Positions 61,641-64,000 of a stretch of 64,000 nucleotides of DNA are shown here, one piece after another. This stretch comes from JABDBE01 sp049585795 (GTDB taxonomy: Bacteria; Acidobacteriota; Terriglobia; Terriglobales; Acidobacteriaceae), in the NCBI GenBank assembly GCA_049585795.1, contig JBAVAQ010000088.1, forward strand, positions 1-64,000, given 5' to 3'. The notes under the pieces are model-generated. The model ran no database searches, was not told the origin of the DNA, and saw only the letters and a program-made list of their open reading frames with translations. Position 1 is the first letter of the stretch. Every line of letters begins with the position of its first letter. The position numbers and the translations under genes are program-made.

Positions 61641-63155
61641 CTACTTTCCAATGCAGAATGTGCTGAAAATCAGGTTCAGGATGTCGTCCGTAGTGGTGGC
61701 TCCTGTGATCTCATCGAGCGGACGAAGGGCGTTGTAGAGATCCAGTAGCAGCATTTCATGCGGGACTTTATTTTCGACGGCCGCTGTCGCCGCATCCAGC
61801 GCTAGGATTGATTCTCGGACGCGCTCCTGGTGGCGCAGGTTGCTGAGAAATCCACTTTCGAGCTGGGCTCCGGCATCTCCTCGGATGTGAAGCAGAATCT
61901 CATTTCGCAGCTCGGGGATGCCTTCACCGGTGATGGCGGAGGTTCGAATTCGAGCGGGGCCACTGATTAGCCCATCGCTGTGGCTGGAGTCTTGGCGATC
62001 TGCCGAGCCTAACTCGGCTGGACAGCCCCTTCGACTTCGCTTAGGGCAGACCTGGGCGGCTGTCCCGACGTGATCCAGGTCGCATTTATTTTGCACAACA
62101 ATAGCCGGGCGTCCTGCCACTTGGTCTAACAATTCTTTGTCTTCGTCCGCAAACGGCTGAGAAGAATCGAACACGACCAGGACGAGATCGGCGTCAGCCA
62201 GAGCTTCCATGGATTTGCGAATGCCAATGCTTTCCGCTTCATCGAGGGCACGGCGAATCCCAGCCGTATCGACCAGTTTGACTGGGATGCCAGCGATGGC
62301 CACGGTTTCGCTGACTAAATCACGAGTCGTGCCGGGCGTGGCGGTTACTATGGCGCGCTCACGCTCGACCAAGCGGTTGAACAAGCTCGATTTGCCTACG
62401 TTGGGGCGGCCCACGATGGCGAGCGTCAGACCTTCATGAACGATTTTTCCGTAGGTGAAAGAAGCCGCCAGCGCCTCGAGCGGAGCACGCACAACCGCGA
62501 TGCGCTGGAGTATCTGATCGCCGGGAAGAACTGAGATGTCATCTTCGGCGAAATCGATCCCAGCTTCGAGGGTCGCAATCAGCTCAACCAGTTTCTGTTT
62601 GATCGGTTGCAGCCGGCGCGAGAGCGCACCTTCGAGCTGTTGAGCCGCAATCTTGGCCTGGTAAAGAGTCTGCGATTCGATGAGATCGCGAACCGCCTCC
62701 GCCTGGGTCAAATCAATGCGTCCGTTCAGGAAGGCGCGCATGGTGAACTCACCCGGCTCCGCGAGGCGCGCCCCGCGAGCCATGGCGAGCTCGACAATGT
62801 GATGCAGAACCACAGGCGATCCGTGGGCGGAGATTTCGACGACGTCGTCGGTGGTGTAAGAGTGAGGTTTGGCAAAGTAGGTGACGACGACTTCGTCGAT
62901 GCGACTTGCCGCGCTTTGCTCGGCTGGACAGCCCCTTCGACTTTGCTCAGGGCAGGCTCGGGCGGCTGTCCCCACGTGGTCACCGGTAGGCTCAATCAGC
63001 TCTCCAAACACGGCGTGCCCGGGATTGAGATCGTGCTTTAGCCGCAGCATGGGCAGCGCAATTTTTGTTGCGTCCGGGCCGGAGAGCCGGACTACGCCAA
63101 TCCCTCCGCGACCCGGAGGAGTGGCGATCGCGACCATGGTGTCGTCCAGGTTCAC
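61641..63155 (-). CDS. mnmE: tRNA modification GTPase MnmE
   Basis: MnmE works with MnmG to modify U34 in tRNA. The 504-residue protein has the N-terminal folate-binding domain, a G domain with GRPNVGKSS (P-loop), DTAGIR and NKCDL, and the C-terminal CIGK motif that carries the catalytic cysteine. Two in-frame insertions encoded by the GGACAGCC repeat lie after TGDHV and after NKCDLDHV, adding about 26 and 40 residues. The second lies between the NKxD and SAITG elements. The start is GTG. Its place next to jag and yidC is conserved in bacteria. Confidence 0.96.
   Translation of the reverse strand: MNLDDTMVAIATPPGRGGIGVVRLSGPDATKIALPMLRLKHDLNPGHAVFGELIEPTGDHVGTAARACPEQSRRGCPAEQSAASRIDEVVVTYFAKPHSYTTDDVVEISAHGSPVVLHHIVELAMARGARLAEPGEFTMRAFLNGRIDLTQAEAVRDLIESQTLYQAKIAAQQLEGALSRRLQPIKQKLVELIATLEAGIDFAEDDISVLPGDQILQRIAVVRAPLEALAASFTYGKIVHEGLTLAIVGRPNVGKSSLFNRLVERERAIVTATPGTTRDLVSETVAIAGIPVKLVDTAGIRRALDEAESIGIRKSMEALADADLVLVVFDSSQPFADEDKELLDQVAGRPAIVVQNKCDLDHVGTAAQVCPKRSRRGCPAELGSADRQDSSHSDGLISGPARIRTSAITGEGIPELRNEILLHIRGDAGAQLESGFLSNLRHQERVRESILALDAATAAVENKVPHEMLLLDLYNALRPLDEITGATTTDDILNLIFSTFCIGK
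62011..62073. repeat. GGACAGCC/GGCTGTCC repeat inside mnmE (G domain copy)
   Basis: CTCGGCTGGACAGCCCCTTC, a GACTTCGCTTAGGGCAG core, and GGCGGCTGTCCCGACGTG are nearly identical to the second copy at 62917. On the coding strand it gives a CPKRSRRGCPAE-type peptide between G4 and G5 of the GTPase. Confidence 0.8.
62917..62979. repeat. GGACAGCC/GGCTGTCC repeat inside mnmE (N-terminal copy)
   Basis: The same unit as at 62011, read in the same frame, encodes an ACPEQSRRGCPAEQ-type peptide in a loop of the N-terminal domain. The shared palindrome and core identify both as copies of one element. Confidence 0.8.
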
Positions 63156-63205
63156 GGGAAGATTGTAGCGGTTTTATTCTGCGGAGCTTTTACTGGACAA
63201 AACGC

Positions 63206-63742
63206 TTAGGGCAAACTGCGGGGCGCAGGCTTGCTCGCGGCCTTGTAGTTCTTCGGATAGACTACAAGGCAGCGACGGCCTCCCTCGCCCTGGCTCTCAG
63301 TGTGCAGATCGGCGTGTTCGCGTAGCGCCAAGTGGACGATGCGCCGTTCGCGTGACGACATCGGCGCAAACTCATAGGGCATGCTCGTCTTGCGAACTCT
63401 TTCCGCTGCCACATTCGCGGCCAACCGGAGCTCCTCCAGCCGCAGCGCACGCTGATTCATGCAGTCGAAGCAGATCTTCTCGTGCTCGTTCCCGGGCAGG
63501 CGGAGCATCTCGATGGCCAGCGTTTCGATGGCACGCAGCAACTCGCCGCCTCGTTCCAAAATCAAAGTAGAATCGGGGCCAGAAAGCTCGACCAGAATCT
63601 CCGGCCGTTCCCAATCGCGCTCTTCGGGAAGCGGAGGATCGACGGTGATGCGGTATTTGAGATGAAGACCGCCGTGAGTGACGACACCGCGCAGGAGTGC
63701 GTCGATTTTCTTTGCCGCTGCAATTTTGTCAGGAATTGGCAT
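63206..63742 (-). CDS. jag: Jag (SpoIIIJ-associated, R3H-domain) protein
   Basis: The 178-residue protein has an N-terminal KH-like fold and a C-terminal R3H-type end: NEHEKICFDCMNQRALRLEELRLAANVAAERV, then MSSRERRIVHLALREHADLHTESQGEGGRRCLVVYP with the R-x3-H pair. Jag binds RNA and is encoded next to yidC in most bacteria, as here. The N-terminal Jag linker domain seems short or missing. ATG at 63742 is used rather than the TTG one codon earlier. Confidence 0.92.
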   Translation of the reverse strand: MPIPDKIAAAKKIDALLRGVVTHGGLHLKYRITVDPPLPEERDWERPEILVELSGPDSTLILERGGELLRAIETLAIEMLRLPGNEHEKICFDCMNQRALRLEELRLAANVAAERVRKTSMPYEFAPMSSRERRIVHLALREHADLHTESQGEGGRRCLVVYPKNYKAASKPAPRSLP

Positions 63743-63792
63743 CAACTTCTAGCTCCTAGCTGCTCGCTTCTAGCTTTCCAATGCGCTAGAAG

Positions 63793-64000
63793 CTACTTTT
63801 CTTTCTTCCTTGCTCTCTTCGCGGCCATCTCGCGCATTTCACGACCCAGGCTGGTGCGGTTCATGACCAACTGCTGCGCGATGGCGATGAAGTTACCTTC
63901 CGCCCAGTAAAGGCACAAGCCAGAGGCGAAGTTCCAACTGAGAAACCCCATCATAACCGGCATGATCACATTCATCATTTTCTGCTGTGACGGATCCATT
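63793..64000 (-). CDS. yidC: Membrane protein insertase YidC, C-terminal part (cut by window edge)
   Basis: YidC inserts proteins into the inner membrane. The visible 68 residues carry the last transmembrane segments, MNVIMPVMMGFLSWNFASGLCLYWAEGN, and the end IAQQLVMNRTSLGREMREMAAKRARKKEK with a basic C-terminal tail. The gene continues upstream past position 64000. It starts the yidC-jag-mnmE order, which suggests that dnaA and the replication origin are not far beyond this window edge. Confidence 0.9.
   Translation of the reverse strand, partial: MDPSQQKMMNVIMPVMMGFLSWNFASGLCLYWAEGNFIAIAQQLVMNRTSLGREMREMAAKRARKKEK

Overview
This window is a GC-rich bacterial chromosome segment whose content points to an Acidobacteriota (Terriglobia/Koribacter-like) organism. 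That assignment is inference. It rests on the mix of secreted repeat proteins (seven TIGR03803-type repeats, an HAF-type repeat protein, a lactonase-type propeller, an IPT/TIG fragment), three DinB-fold proteins, several short dispersed palindromic repeat families, and housekeeping blocks such as tilS-hpt-ftsH, ftsQ-ftsA-ftsZ and yidC-jag-mnmE. I saw no rRNA, tRNA, CRISPR array or intact prophage.

Layout. 0-6 kb: end of an IS200/IS605-like element interrupting an IPT/TIG gene, a CADD-family putative folate enzyme, a hot-dog thioesterase, then tilS, hpt and ftsH. 6-13 kb: aldo/keto reductase, DinB and YdeI-like proteins, a selenocysteine-containing SelD, and the TldD/TldE protease pair. 13-18 kb: an orphan PD-(D/E)XK protein, a DinB protein, a catalytically degenerate UvrC-like protein, and a DUF1376-like/DnaC-like replication pair. 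18-24 kb: LysR regulator divergent from isocitrate lyase, HU, PadR plus an ICMT-like methyltransferase, ribosomal protein L31, and two tandem MscL-like membrane proteins. 24-31.7 kb: a HEPN-like/PD-(D/E)XK-like gene pair, tRNA-dihydrouridine synthase, an HAF protein, an MBL hydrolase, UbiX-like, ChaN-like and LarB. 31.7-44.5 kb: two MarR-controlled units (one with a ClC channel), a BON protein, purB, a membrane protease, PilZ, glutaredoxin, an MBL lactonase-like protein, cupin and DinB. 44.6-50.2 kb: ftsQ-ftsA-ftsZ and a penicillin-binding-type transpeptidase. 50-64 kb: secreted repeat and propeller proteins, a selenocysteine peroxiredoxin, STAS protein, cold-shock protein, TlpA-like protein, a two-gene redox/two-component unit, then mnmE, jag and the start of yidC.

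Main observations. Two genes, selD and a peroxiredoxin, each contain an in-frame TGA exactly where the family has its catalytic cysteine, so both should be read as selenoproteins; a standard gene caller truncates or splits them. Short palindromic repeats have inserted in frame into conserved genes (mnmE twice, dus, selD, tilS). Several enzymes lack family catalytic residues: the Hpt PRPP and metal acidic residues, the UvrC-like GIY-YIG residues, and both redox CxxC motifs of the REC/Grx-like/TrxR-like fusion. The HEPN-like plus PD-(D/E)XK-like overlapping pair at 24.2-25.0 kb is the best candidate for an undescribed defence or toxin-antitoxin type module.
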